Source of the DNA: Rodentolepis nana
Taxonomy: Eukaryota > Platyhelminthes > Cestoda > Cyclophyllidea > Hymenolepididae
Direction of reading: 5' to 3'
Assembly: GCA_900617975.1 (NCBI GenBank)
Contig: UZAE01013412.1
Location: 1-11,047, forward strand
Length of the DNA: 11,047 bases
This document shows, piece after piece, positions 1 through 8,482 of this stretch; the first letter of the stretch is position 1, and every line of letters begins with the position of its first letter. The translations under genes and the position numbers were made by a program. The notes beneath the pieces were generated by a model. It was not told where the DNA came from. It made no database searches and saw only the letters and a list, made by a program, of their open reading frames with translations.

Positions 1-1260
1 TCCTTCAGTTCTATGGCTTTCTGTATAAGACCAGATTGCGTTTTCAGATGTCTTGGTCTATTTTCATAGTTGCTGAAGAACTTATCCATGGGAATGTGCA
101 GTAGCTTCTCATACAGGATCAATGCCTTTTCTTTGATAAGGGAACATATTGTGGTGCTTATTGTAACTAGGAGCATTGCATCAATGGGTGTTAATTTTAT
201 CCCTCCAGTAATTAGTCGTAATGCTTGGTTGCGTGCCTTCTCGAGTGGTTTGAGAGTCACCTCTGTGACTGTAATGAGTGCCTCACAGCAATGCAACATA
301 ATTGGCTGAATAAACATCTTGTAAGTGGTGTTTAGAGTTGAGCGCGCACAGCCCCATACGCTACCAGCAAGACGCTTCAGTACATTCAGTCTATTGGAGA
401 CTCGTACTGCTATTTTAGCAATGTGACTTTTCCACGTTAGCTTTGTGTCAAAAGTCATTCCGAGATAAATGAATTCATTGGTTCTTTCTAGGGTAGTATC
501 CTTGTATGTTGTGACGTTCCAAAGAAAATGTTTGGAATGCAGTTTTCGCGGTGTTGATTACCATTCCATTGTTGTCGCACTAGTTTGCACTTTCTGTCCT
601 CTCCTGAGCTTTTTTCTTAGGGGCGGAATACCATAGGATAAGATCATCTGCATAAAGTAAGCACTTGATGCCCGTGACTGTCTGTACCAATTCGAATATG
701 TCATTGATGAAGACATTGAAAAGAGGGCAGCTTGTGACAGCTCCCTGTGGAAGGCCTGTTTGTAAAAGATTGGATTTTGATAAAGCATTTCTATATCTGA
801 CTTTACATGATCTTTGTCCAATGAACGCTTTTATCCAGTTTAGCATGTTATGCTTAATACCAATCTTTGCCAATTTTAGAATTAGCTTCTCTTTCCATAC
901 TAAGTCATATGCTGATTTCAAATCGGCGAAAACAGCCGTAATGGTATTTCTTGCATTAAGGGCATCTTTGATGTGTCGGGAAAGAGTGACTACTTGTTGG
1001 TTCGTTGATCTTTGCGGCCTAAAACCTGCTTGTTCATCCCTAAGAATATTGTTTGTCTCAAGGAACCGAGTCAGCCTCCTGTTAACCATTCTTTCCATAA
1101 GTTTAGCCAGAACGCTTGTGAGGGAGATAGGCCTATAGTTGTCAAAGTTGCTAGGGTCTTTGCCCTTTTTTAGTACTGTTATTACTATGGCAATATTCCA
1201 TTGGTTAGGATCGAGACTGGTCTCCCAGACCCCACAGTATCTGTTCTCTTTCATATTCAC
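1..1260 (-). pseudogene. Jockey-like non-LTR retrotransposon, reverse transcriptase domain, 5'-truncated and broken
   Basis: This is the reverse-transcriptase half of a LINE, which in life copies its RNA into a nicked chromosomal target. Reading the minus strand from about 1240 down to 580, the palm motifs appear in order: NYRPISLTSVLAKLMERM, then motif A FADLKSAYD, motif B TGLPQGAVTSCPLFN, and the catalytic YADDLILW. An in-frame TAG lies at 582-580, just before NNGMVINTAKT. About 60-75 bases later, near 505-545, the frame shifts. A second frame then stays open to position 1 and carries typical C-terminal segments, such as LERTNEFIYLGMTFDTKLTW and LRLITGGIKLTPIDAMLL. RT similarity fades above about 1240, with no endonuclease domain or upstream ORF, so the copy is 5'-truncated or interrupted. 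The 3' end, tail and target duplication lie beyond the left edge. Clade assignment to jockey-like elements is from motif style, not an alignment. The two lesions make it non-functional. Confidence 0.93.
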
Positions 1261-1792
1261 TCAAATGAACTAGCTTTTGACAATCCACTTCCTCGTTGCA
1301 AATATTCACTCTTCTTAGATCACAAGTGAATGCTTTTTTTCCATTGACGAAGTAAACGCATTGACATGGGAAATGATATGCATTTATTTATTTACTTCCT
1401 GGTTACCTCAGTGAGTTCTTCACAGGAGGTCTGGCATACCATGCAGTGGATGTAGAAAACTAATAATTGATAGCCGGGAGATGAAGCTTGTGAGTTACTT
1501 TCTAATATAATATGGGTAAATAAGTAGATTTCGCAACAAGGCTTGACAATACTAAGTAGTAATAACTAAAATAGTATGCTTGGATTAGAGACAAGCAGTA
1601 ATTTACAAATACCCAATCACAAAGTAAACTCAATGAAGCGTAAATATTTATGAAAAATTTAGGCAACGATAGTCGTAATTGGTTTAAGGAGCTGACCAAT
1701 GGGATGTGAACTCAAGTCATGCGTTTTCCTTAAATGTTCAAGGCGCAATGGCTTTTGTTTTCTAATTGTGTGTGTGTGCGAGCTTTCCCTTC
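1261..1792. other. Intergenic or upstream sequence, no gene recognised
   Basis: This AT-rich stretch lies between the retrotransposon remnant and the first possible exon of the plus-strand gene. Neither strand carries a long or protein-like frame. A short (TG)n run lies at about 1768-1778, just before the candidate exon. If that candidate is the initiation exon, the promoter and 5' UTR would fall here, but I see no clear TATA box or initiator I would defend. Confidence 0.5.
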
Positions 1793-1831
1793 ATGATGCA
1801 AGGAAATTCCTCCACTGAAGAAGATACAGAA
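1793..1831 (+). CDS. Candidate first coding exon of the HEAT-like gene (weak)
   Basis: Thirteen codons starting with two adjacent ATGs read MMQGNSSTEEDTE and stop exactly at a strong donor, GTATGT at 1832. The exon ends in phase 0, which matches the phase-0 start of the exon at 2544, giving an acidic, polar N-terminus before AFSRNTEKRFM. The upstream frame stays open only briefly, back to a TAA at about 1762, so either an ATG start or an internal exon beginning after the AG at 1781-1782 is possible. The evidence is only a donor, a compatible phase and a plausible start. It is short enough to arise by chance. Confidence 0.3.
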
Positions 1832-2543
1832 GTATGTTTCTTTCGTATTTCCCGATCCTTCAAAGCCACTTTGTTTCTTGCTCCTTTTGTTTAAATTATT
1901 AAATACGAAAAATAGGGTTCAACTTAACTGTTATTAAGTTAAGTACATTTATCTGGACGTATTCAGTAATTTTGCATTCTGATAAATAGGCAGTATCCAC
2001 ATATTTATCCACTTAGGCCGAAGGCAAGACCGGTTATTCAATCCATGTGTAAATGTTCCTCATTTGCAGTTTTCATTAAAAGCTGAAAATACTTGGATTT
2101 TGGTTTAACTCCATGCAATATTTGTTTCATAACTCTGTGCAACACGTATATAATGTTAAATTATACAATCATTTTTATAGAAATGTTTTTTACCCAAAAT
2201 TGTTTTCTTTCACTAGCGTTCATTATGTCATATAATTAAATTCTTCCGTTTTAACCTGCTTTTAATGAACTAGATTGAATTTAGATTAAGTTGAATATGT
2301 ATTTAAAATATCCACAAAAATGACCACTGATGGGAAAAATTGAATTTAGTTTTAAATTTTGGAGACAGCTATTTGTGTATTCACTCCATTGGTTCTTGGA
2401 TGAACGCGACTGAAACTGTTCATTATTCATTAGTAGACAGGCCTTAAATAGTCTGGTAGCAATTGCGTTTGAACATTACATCATTTATACGTATAGGTGA
2501 TGGACAATTTTCCAACTCTCAATCCATGAATTCCTCCTTGTAG
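1832..2543 (+). other. Intron or upstream non-coding sequence
   Basis: This stretch is AT-rich and lacks coding signal. It contains a small inverted repeat, AACTTAA at 1921-1927 and TTAAGTT at 1934-1940 with a 6-base loop, which is common in such AT-rich DNA. It ends in a pyrimidine-rich acceptor, TCCTCCTTGTAG, ending at 2543. Confidence 0.5.
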
Positions 2544-2669
2544 GACGCTTTTTCCAGGAATACGGAGAAGAGATTTATGCGAATTCTGTACGAATATGTA
2601 GACAGCTCATTGGAAGACAAACGATTTCTCATAGTCAACTGTGAAAATGTCTTTGGGGAACGCGATGAC
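2544..2669 (+). CDS. Exon of HEAT-like protein gene (42 codons)
   Basis: The exon is bounded by a clean acceptor (CCTTGTAG ending at 2543) and donor (GTAAGA at 2670), and is 126 bases long, so both ends are phase 0. The frame reads as ordinary protein: AFSRNTEKRFMRILYEYVD, then SSLEDKRFLIVNCENVFGER. It looks like two short amphipathic helices with charged turns. I do not recognise a named domain. The exon stands out from its AT-rich flanks in base composition and codon sense. The next exon, at 4093, continues in the same phase. The function of this segment is unknown; it probably forms the N-terminal part of the solenoid or a helical cap. Confidence 0.72.
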
Positions 2670-3102
2670 GTAAGACCCCTCTCTATCTCCCCATCTCTCT
2701 TATTTCATACAATTTTTACTATTTTTATGCCTCATTGAAAAGGATCAAATGGGATATATGCAAAATGTCACCTATTTTAGATTCCAGTTTGCTCGACGCT
2801 GAGAGCATAGCAGATTTAAAATAGCTTAAGGTACTTAAATATTACATAATTAGTTAAGAAAGGATAAAAATTTATCCAGGAATCTTTCCTATTAATTAAC
2901 GACTTCTTGGCAAGCGTCATTAATTGCCCTACTGTGCATCCACTTGACTAAATTTTTATTTATTTATTTATGACGCGCTTCCTATTTAAACACCCTGAAA
3001 CTCCAAAGTAGCTTGGATTTGCTAAATATTGCCAGGGCATTGATGTGAGCATCTTATTAGCCCGAGAACAACGAGAGAGGATTGGGAAAACGAAAGATAA
3101 TT

Positions 3103-3434
3103 TTAATCACAATTATTTATATCAAATGGCAGGCGCTTGATGGTTATCATTAGCCCTTCAGTTGACTTCAGGCTTCACAGAGGGGAAGGAACATCAAAGT
3201 GAAAAATAGTTGAGAGGGGAGGGAACAGAAGAGTGTTTCAAAGACGAAGGTAGAAAAGGTAGAAAAAAGGTGAGGTGAGTACTGTGAAAGGGGTCAAATA
3301 TGACAAGCAGTCGGGCCATGGTAGTTTGAAGTGAGAAGTCAACTGCCGGTTTATAGACTTTTTTGCCGTATGAGTATATGTTGCCCAGGGTGCACACGTG
3401 GAGATAAGTCTATCGCAAACCCCTTAATTACAAT
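3103..3434 (-). mobile_element. SINE-like interspersed repeat, copy 1 (element 3114-3423) with target duplication
   Basis: A 310-bp element lies between near-identical direct repeats, TTAATCACAAT at 3103-3113 and TTAATTACAAT at 3424-3434 (one mismatch). On the plus strand it begins TATTTATATCAAATGGCAGG and ends with CCCC. It shares long blocks with the copies at about 5790 and 10270, including AGTTGACTTCAGGCTTCACA, GGTAGTTTGAAGTGAGAAGT and TTGCCCAGGGTGCAC. It has no inverted termini and no coding capacity. Target duplications of 11-14 bp, differing in sequence between copies, point to target-primed retrotransposition. The variable A/T-rich end lies at the plus-strand left, so I infer a SINE in minus orientation whose head is the GGGGT end. 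It sits in the intron between the exons at 2544 and 4093. The minus frame across it is not a gene. Confidence 0.82.
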
Positions 3435-4092
3435 TATCAACTAGTGGTTAATAGAACCGCCCTAGTGATATTGGAGATATATATATATATATATAGTGGA
3501 TGATGCACAAATAATCTTCGACTACAACCGAACAAACTTCGCTGATTAAATCCCCTGGCAAAAACGTACTTTCGAAATTAGCTAAGCTATCTCAATAGTA
3601 TGAAGGAAACAGAGCTATACTACAACCTCTGGCTTACTGACATTGAGCTTATTCAGTGGCACCGGGGCGTCTTCTCAGCTATTCTAGTGTACTTGAGCCA
3701 TCTTAGTTTAGTCATATATTGGCGTGATTTATTTATGTGGGCACTTGGGGCTCTGAATAATGAATCTTTTGCGGATTAAGATTGGCATACCACTAAAGGT
3801 TTTATCAGTCACTTTTGATTTCCCCGTAAGCCAAAATTAGGAACTGGCGTAGATGAAGCGATAAGATAACAGATCTAATCCAATCTTTGCGTTCAAGGGA
3901 AACTTATTTTTCTATTATATCTAATGGAAATTCATTTCACTTCCATCAAAAGTTAAGCCTAAAAAGAATACCAATGTTAAAATTATTTATGTGCATTTTT
4001 AAATTAATTTCTGCAAGTTTCATTGACAAACCGTTTCGGTGCCAGTGTATTTTCTTTGAAGAAATTGATAAATTTCCCATTTTTACCCATAG
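3435..4092 (+). other. Intron sequence with a short (AT)n tract
   Basis: This is the remainder of the intron between the exons at 2544 and 4093. It is AT-rich, with an (AT)n tract at 3477-3495 and no convincing coding segment. Short open frames near 3887 and 4004 are composition artefacts or shadows of the next exon. It ends in TTTTTACCCATAG, the acceptor of the exon at 4093. Confidence 0.6.
3477..3495. repeat. (AT)n microsatellite
   Basis: A 19-base uninterrupted alternating A/T tract lies inside the intron, about 45 bases right of the first interspersed repeat copy. Confidence 0.9.
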
Positions 4093-4359
4093 TCTGATTG
4101 GATGCTCTCAACGTTGGAAACACTGGCTGGCTTATTAGAGGAGATTGACCTAAACTCGACAAACTCCCGGCATAAACTTCCGGATGTTCCTTCAGATTCA
4201 GGTGGTGGGAGGAATCCATGGACATTTACTCCCCACAATGCTCAGTATATCACCTATCTTATGTCTCGATTAATTGGTATCAAAGCCGTTGATGTCCGCT
4301 CTCGGAATCTAATTCACAAAATCATACTCCGGCAGTTTCGAAACGCGAGTTGCGCACAA
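4093..4359 (+). CDS. Exon of HEAT-like protein gene (89 codons)
   Basis: This 267-base exon follows the acceptor CCCATAG (ending at 4092) and ends at CAA before the donor GTAAAT at 4360; both borders are phase 0. It begins SDWMLSTLETLAGLLEEIDL, a clear amphipathic helix. A Ser/Gly/Pro-rich linker follows (RHKLPDVPSDSGGG), and then two helices, HNAQYITYLMSRLIGIKAVD and SRNLIHKIILRQFRNASCAQ. The alternation of helices and a polar loop suits an ARM/HEAT-type solenoid with a disordered insertion. The family is not recognised. The exon is more GC-rich than the introns around it. The minus-strand frame over the same bases (4004-4225) is antisense noise. Continuity into the exon at 7186 rests on matching phase 0; small exons in the 2.8-kb intron between them cannot be excluded. 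Confidence 0.78.
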
Positions 4360-4947
4360 GTAAATGAGAAAATTTGAACATATTTAAGGCATTGCAAACA
4401 CTTGACTTGAAACAGCAACTTATCGATACTCTAACTTCGACTATTAGCATTGATATTCAAAGAACGAGAGTACGAAATTTTGTTTAAAACAGTAGCTTGA
4501 TATGTGTGAGGTTAAATTTGGGCTCAAATATCTAGATATTTTGTAATAATATTAGATCCTCAAATAGACAATACTTCTCAACTAATGTTTGAAAGATGCT
4601 TATCCAAATATAATAATATTTTATGAAAACAAAAGTTAAAACTGATAATAACTTCATGGATTAGGGGAATGACATTATTTGTGCTTCTTACAAACCGTTT
4701 TAAAATTTTCCACAACTGATGAGGAAACTAGAATGTCTTTACAATGCTTTAAAACTCTCAATTAAAGCCATTTTATGTCAAGTTTTAGCAATTACTTTAT
4801 AGGCGCATATGTCAACCTATTCAACACTCAACTGTCAAAGTATGACACGTTCCAGTAAGACTCTAATTAAGTAAATTTATTTAATGATCATTTTTAGCAG
4901 GCACTACAAAAGATAGCCATCAGAGACCCGACGTTCTATCGTCTTTC

Positions 4948-4961
4948 GGGAGGGGGGGGGG
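4948..4961. repeat. Oligo-G run
   Basis: Three Gs, one A, then ten Gs in AT-rich intron DNA. Such runs are unstable and prone to length error in sequencing. A C8-containing pyrimidine tract lies about 170 bases downstream at 5121-5162, giving local strand-composition asymmetry of opposite sign. Confidence 0.85.
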
Positions 4962-5120
4962 AGATTAATGATATATGGCACGTTTGTTCAATGTATTATT
5001 TACACATAATAAAAAAACGCTCCCTACGATAAAGACGGCAGGTAAACACATTTCCTCGTATCGGTTGTCAAAATACACTTAGTTGCTGTCATTAGATAGC
5101 AAATTCACTTCGTTCTCACC

Positions 5121-5162
5121 TTCTCACACTCCCCCCCCTCCTTTCTCTATCTCTCTCCCCCT
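5121..5162. repeat. Low-complexity pyrimidine-rich tract
   Basis: A run of nearly pure C and T includes eight consecutive Cs at 5131-5138, followed by CT-dinucleotide stretches. It is low-complexity intronic DNA and no function is implied. Confidence 0.75.
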
Positions 5163-5265
5163 ATGAGGTAATCACATTAGTGGACGCTCATGCAGATACA
5201 ATATTTTGCCCTAATTAGATTGGACATCTCTCGCAATCATGGGTTTTTTGTTGATATAGCATTAG

Positions 5266-5280
5266 TATATATATATATAT
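5266..5280. repeat. (TA)n microsatellite
   Basis: A 15-base alternating T/A tract within the long intron. Confidence 0.85.
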
Positions 5281-5776
5281 GGAAAATGTTTGCCAATTTG
5301 TGTATAGGTTTAGTGATAAATTACAACTCTATCGAAATAGTATTTGCCTAGTTGAGTGGCCTACTCCACCGTGAATGAGAATGAAAGAACTCATGGTTTT
5401 CTGAAGGAAATTAACTTTGATGAGTCAAAAACGATAAATAACCCTCCTATCACATTTTTCGCAGCATTCAAGAAATGAACTTCCCAATTTAATAAAATTC
5501 TAGGTTACGGATGGCTGTGGATCTTTTAAAAGTGAGCATTTGCGCGAATTTTTATTGCTACTTAAAATAGAGAAAATAAATTAATTATCTTTTATATCAA
5601 ATTCAAGAGTGAGCGATCTTTACTGTTGGTGACAAAAGAATAATAAATTGCATACAGCCATAGAGAGGTTAAAATTCTCTGATTTCCATTCTGAAAGATG
5701 AAATTTTTCTAAACATAATCAATTGCAATATGTGTTCCATAAGGCTTCATGGAGTGGTGAGTTAGTGGTTACCAGT

Positions 5777-6283
5777 GTAATTGGTATATTTATATTAAAT
5801 GTTAGGATTTATGGTAGTCATCATTTGTCCATTAGTTGACTTCGGGCTTCACAGAGATGAGGTGGTACATCAAAGTCACAAAAAGTGGGGAGGGGAACAA
5901 AAGAGTGTTTCACAGATGTAAATATGACAGACTGACACAAAGGTAGGGAAAAAGGAAAGGTGAGTACCGTGGAGGTGATCAAATATGACATTCCATCGGG
6001 TCATGGTAGTTTAAAGTCAGAAGTCAACTGTCAGTTCATAGCCTTTTTTGGCGTATGAGTATACGTTGCCCAGGGTGCACCAGTTTTTTGCCGTATGAGT
6101 ATACGTTGCCCAAGGTGCACCACATTTTTGCTGTATGAGTATACGTTGCCCAGGGTGCACCCGGACTCTTTTGCCGTGTATACGTTGCCCAGGGTGCACC
6201 AGTTTGTTTGGCGTATGAGTATACGTTGCCCAGGGTGCACCACGTGAAGGTAAGTCTATAGCACATCCCGGCTTTTGGTATAT
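5777..6283 (-). mobile_element. SINE-like interspersed repeat, copy 2, enlarged by internal tandem repeats
   Basis: This copy spans about 5790-6270, near 480 bp against about 310 bp for copy 1. It shares the same blocks in the same order: an ATTAGTTGACTTCGGGCTTC segment, a purine-rich middle (AAGTGGGGAGGGGAACAAAA), TCATGGTAGTTTAAAGTCAG, the GTATACGTTGCCC unit and the closing GGTAAGTCTATAGCACATCC. The extra length is a five-unit tandem array at 6044-6241. The flanks carry a weak 13-bp duplication, GTAATTGGTATAT at 5777-5789 and GCTTTTGGTATAT at 6271-6283 (three mismatches, last nine bases identical). It lies in the long intron in the same orientation as the other copies. The divergent duplication suggests an older insertion. 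Confidence 0.78.
6044..6241. repeat. Minisatellite, five units of about 40 bp, inside repeat copy 2
   Basis: Five direct units share the core GTATGAGTATACGTTGCCC followed by AGGGTGCACC and a T-rich spacer. Cores begin at about 6051, 6091, 6131, 6174 and 6211. The fourth has lost four bases of the GTATGAGTATACG segment, and the second carries AAGG for AGGG. Spacers vary slightly in length and sequence. Copies 1 and 3 of the same element hold a single unit, so the array arose by expansion within this copy. Three overlapping minus-strand open frames over 6017-6266, each with a repeated CTLGNVYSY or PWATYTHT-like peptide, exist only because the unit lacks stops. Confidence 0.93.
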
Positions 6284-6938
6284 GATATTTTACAATAGAA
6301 GTCGGTTCAGCGAAAACGAAATAATGACCTGTGAATAATTTGACCAGATAAAATTTGGTTCATAATTTTATTTAATCAATTAAATATATGGTCTAAAACA
6401 GTTCTAGAGGTCAGTGATTTATGTTCAGGCATATTGAATGTAAATCGTTCAATAAAAATGCTGTGAAATATTTGAGGAATCAAAATAGGTTTTGGCAGCA
6501 TTATTTTCTTAATCAAGCCTTAGTGAAATGCGTCCAGAAAATTCTTGGCGTTAAAAAATTACCGCATGACTGGCCACTTAATTTAATTGTCAATTAGCGA
6601 AGATTATCGCAGCTTGCGCTCGCTTATGAACCCAGGGAATAAACCACAAAAATTTATGCTTCAGCCATTGGTACTACAGGCTTTGCCAATTGATGAGAAA
6701 ATAAAAAAATACACGACTAGCTTCATGAAAAGATGGAATTATGACTCCCGTAATGCTCTTAGCTAACTCCCGCAACATAAATCTTTCTCTTCATCTCCTT
6801 TTAAACTTCTTAATTCGAATGATTCTCAACACAGTACTCATATATATATATATATATATATATGACCATTTTTATTTGCCTAAATGAATGATCTCTCTAA
6901 GTACTATTTGGTAAGAAGACAAATATGTCTGATTACCT
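6284..6938 (+). other. Intron sequence, no gene
   Basis: AT-rich intron between two repeat copies, with no coding signal. It includes a 24-base (AT)n tract at 6840-6863. Confidence 0.6.
6840..6863. repeat. (AT)n microsatellite
   Basis: A 24-base uninterrupted alternating A/T tract, the longest of three in the window. Confidence 0.9.
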
Positions 6939-7016
6939 TTATCTTGATAATTATTTATATCAAATGGCAGGCACCGCGTGGAGGTAAGACTGTCGCGCAC
7001 CCCTTATCTTGATAAT
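6939..7016 (-). mobile_element. Internally deleted 52-bp SINE-like copy (6952-7003) with perfect 13-bp target duplication
   Basis: TTATCTTGATAAT occurs identically at 6939-6951 and 7004-7016. Between the two lie only 52 bases. The left end of the family (TATTTATATCAAATGGCAGG) is joined directly to its right end (ACCGCGTGGAGGTAAGAC through CGCGCACCCC). About 260 internal bases present in copy 1 are missing. The perfect duplication defines both ends of the family exactly and marks this as the youngest or best-preserved insertion here. Deletion could have happened before or after insertion. It lies about 170 bases upstream of the exon at 7186. Confidence 0.9.
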
Positions 7017-7185
7017 GAACTTGTAAGCACATATTACCCATTTGGAATTTTATGGAAGCACTTGCGAAATGAATATCTTCGTTTGTTTTCTTGGCGTTTT
7101 AAAATTTACGCAGTTTACGAAATTCTCAAATGGTATGTGCTGGCTTTATCACTAATCTTTAATGTTCAATGCATTTTTCTTTTAG

Positions 7186-7308
7186 GTGAAAGCGGCCTTG
7201 CTACGATTCTCAAAGTATTTCGTGCGGTTTTTAACTCCAACTGAAGTGAAGGAATATGTACTCCCGTTGCTATCACTATGCTTGAATTCCAGAAATTTAG
7301 AAACTCTG
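7186..7308 (+). CDS. Exon of HEAT-like protein gene (41 codons)
   Basis: The acceptor is CTTTTAG, after a T-rich tract, ending at 7185. The donor is GTGAGT at 7309. The 123 bases are phase 0 at both ends and read VKAALLRFSKYFVRFL, then TPTEVKEYVLPLLSLCLNS and RNLETL. This is a textbook HEAT-type layout: helix, a Pro turn (TP), a second helix with the LP pair, then the start of the next repeat. From memory, the LTPTEVKEYVLPLL pattern resembles the HEAT region that follows the pseudokinase domain in SCYL2-type proteins, which act in clathrin and endosome or Golgi traffic. I could not run an alignment, and many HEAT proteins share this pattern. Confidence 0.87.
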
Positions 7309-8365
7309 GTGAGTCTTTGAGTATAGTTTATTTTCATATTTGTATTAAGGCGTGCATTATCACAATATTCAATTTCACTAAAAAAACCTTTTTTCAAAGT
7401 TTTCCTATTGCCATTTAGGTAGCTTATATTAATTGATGCTATTTCTAATAAAATTAATACTGAAATAGATGAGAAAAAATTATTTCCATTTTAATCCACA
7501 AGCACTATATTTAACCTTAGTTTGCTCCGAATGGCTGTTGAGTCCTTTTATTGAACTCTTTGAAAAGTGCGCACCACTATCAAGTTTAATCAACTGAGAC
7601 TCACGCTCACTGAGACTTTCTGTGAAGTACAGCGTGCCAGCGATGGTGTTTTGAAATAGAAGGGCCTTCCAGCCAGTCAGTGATTAATGTTCATGCAGCA
7701 TAATTTAGATGTGCTTAAAATTACTAACCACTTTCACGAAACTCTTCCATCTCAATTAAGTAAGAAAATGGGAATATATTTACAGTATAAAGCAATTTTT
7801 TCAAACCATTGTAACTTTTTGGACAATATTTCAAATTTATCTATCAGCCTAGTTAACTCCACTTACAATTCTGAAAATAAGCTGTTAACACTAAATTTTA
7901 ACAAATTCCCAAGCCCTTTACGTCAGTAGCCAGTTGGCTAACGAAGTAAAGTTAGAAATTAGATTATGCAATTTCTGATAAGTAGTCAAATGAAATGTTT
8001 AATTTATAATTCTCTGGCTTATATTGTACCATTTGCACGAATTTATGAATTAAAAGTAATCTTAATGCAATATGACGGTACAATCTACTTTGGATATTTC
8101 TCTTGCTTCTACTCTTGCATTATACTTCATTTTTTTCAAATCACTCTCGACTTTTTCAACTCTTTACTTTGAGAATTAGCTACATAGCCGAATAAAGTCG
8201 TAATTTTGATTCAAATAACACAGCACCTTTGCGTTTATGAGCACACTCATATATAGGTACAAAAATGATATTTTAATCAACTTTTGTCCCGCACAGATAA
8301 ATATTATCATGAAAGATAAAATTGGCACCGATTAAATTATAATTTGATTTTTTTCTTGAATAAAG
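7309..8365 (+). other. Intron sequence, no gene
   Basis: AT-rich intron of 1057 bases. Two plus-strand open frames of 68-80 codons (7687-7929, 7966-8172) are rich in Asn, Phe, Ile and Ser as expected of random AT-rich DNA. They lack splice borders in phase with the gene, so I do not call them. Confidence 0.65.
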
Positions 8366-8482
8366 GCTGCAGCAATGGAAGCGCTTCCAAAGCTTGTGGA
8401 ATATCCAATCTCCGCGGAAACATATGAAAAATGTTTGAAAAAAGCGATAAACGCTTTCAAAAAGAGCTCTTCAAGACCACAG
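8366..8482 (+). CDS. Exon of HEAT-like protein gene (39 codons)
   Basis: The acceptor is TTGAATAAAG (ending at 8365) after a TTTTTTTCTT tract, and the donor is GTATGA at 8483. The 117 bases are phase 0 at both ends. The frame reads AAAMEALPKLVEYPISAETY, then EKCLKKAINAFKKSSSRPQ. Joined to the previous exon, RNLETLAAAMEALPKLVEYP forms one HEAT helix with the characteristic Pro after LP, followed by a Lys-rich helix and a Ser/Pro turn. A second AG, inside GCTGCAG at 8371-8372, would give the wrong phase, so 8366 is chosen. It belongs to the same solenoid as its neighbours. Confidence 0.86.

Larger units (their letters stand above)
4360..5776 (+). other. Intron sequence, no gene
   Basis: This is the first part of a 2.8-kb intron. 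It is AT-rich without coding signal on either strand. It contains a G-run at 4948-4961, a pyrimidine-rich tract at 5121-5162 and a (TA)n tract at 5266-5280. Confidence 0.6.

Noticed and set aside
70..309. 79-codon plus-strand open frame
   Set aside because: It is antisense to the C-terminal part of the retrotransposon ORF, which reads continuously on the minus strand.
558..821. 87-codon minus-strand open frame
   Set aside because: It overlaps the YADD-containing reverse-transcriptase frame in another frame and has no RT-like content.
665..1138. 157-codon plus-strand open frame
   Set aside because: It lies antisense to the reverse-transcriptase frame, which carries all expected motifs; the plus frame is Cys/Leu/Ser-rich with no recognisable domain.
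3194..3397. 67-codon minus-strand open frame
   Set aside because: It lies wholly within SINE-like copy 1, and the other copies do not conserve it as a protein.
4004..4225. 73-codon minus-strand open frame
   Set aside because: It is antisense to the exon at 4093, which has matching splice borders and phase.
4941..5040. Possible inverted repeat (CGTCTTT near 4940 and AAAGACG near 5033) and G-run/C-run pair as transposon ends
   Set aside because: Only a 7-base match is present, with no flanking target duplication or extended terminal similarity; it is consistent with chance and low-complexity tracts.
6044..6241. Resemblance to a CRISPR array (about 40-bp period)
   Set aside because: The whole period is repeated, including the short T-rich spacers; there are no unique spacers, and the setting is a eukaryotic intron within a transposable element.
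6017..6266. Three overlapping minus-strand open frames with repetitive peptides
   Set aside because: They follow the 40-bp tandem unit, which lacks stops in several frames; periodic peptides in all three frames mark a minisatellite, not a gene.
7182..7397. 71-codon minus-strand open frame
   Set aside because: It is antisense to the exon at 7186-7308.
7687..8172. Two plus-strand open frames of 80 and 68 codons
   Set aside because: Asn/Ile/Phe/Ser-heavy composition is typical of AT-rich non-coding DNA; no splice borders or protein motifs link them to the gene.
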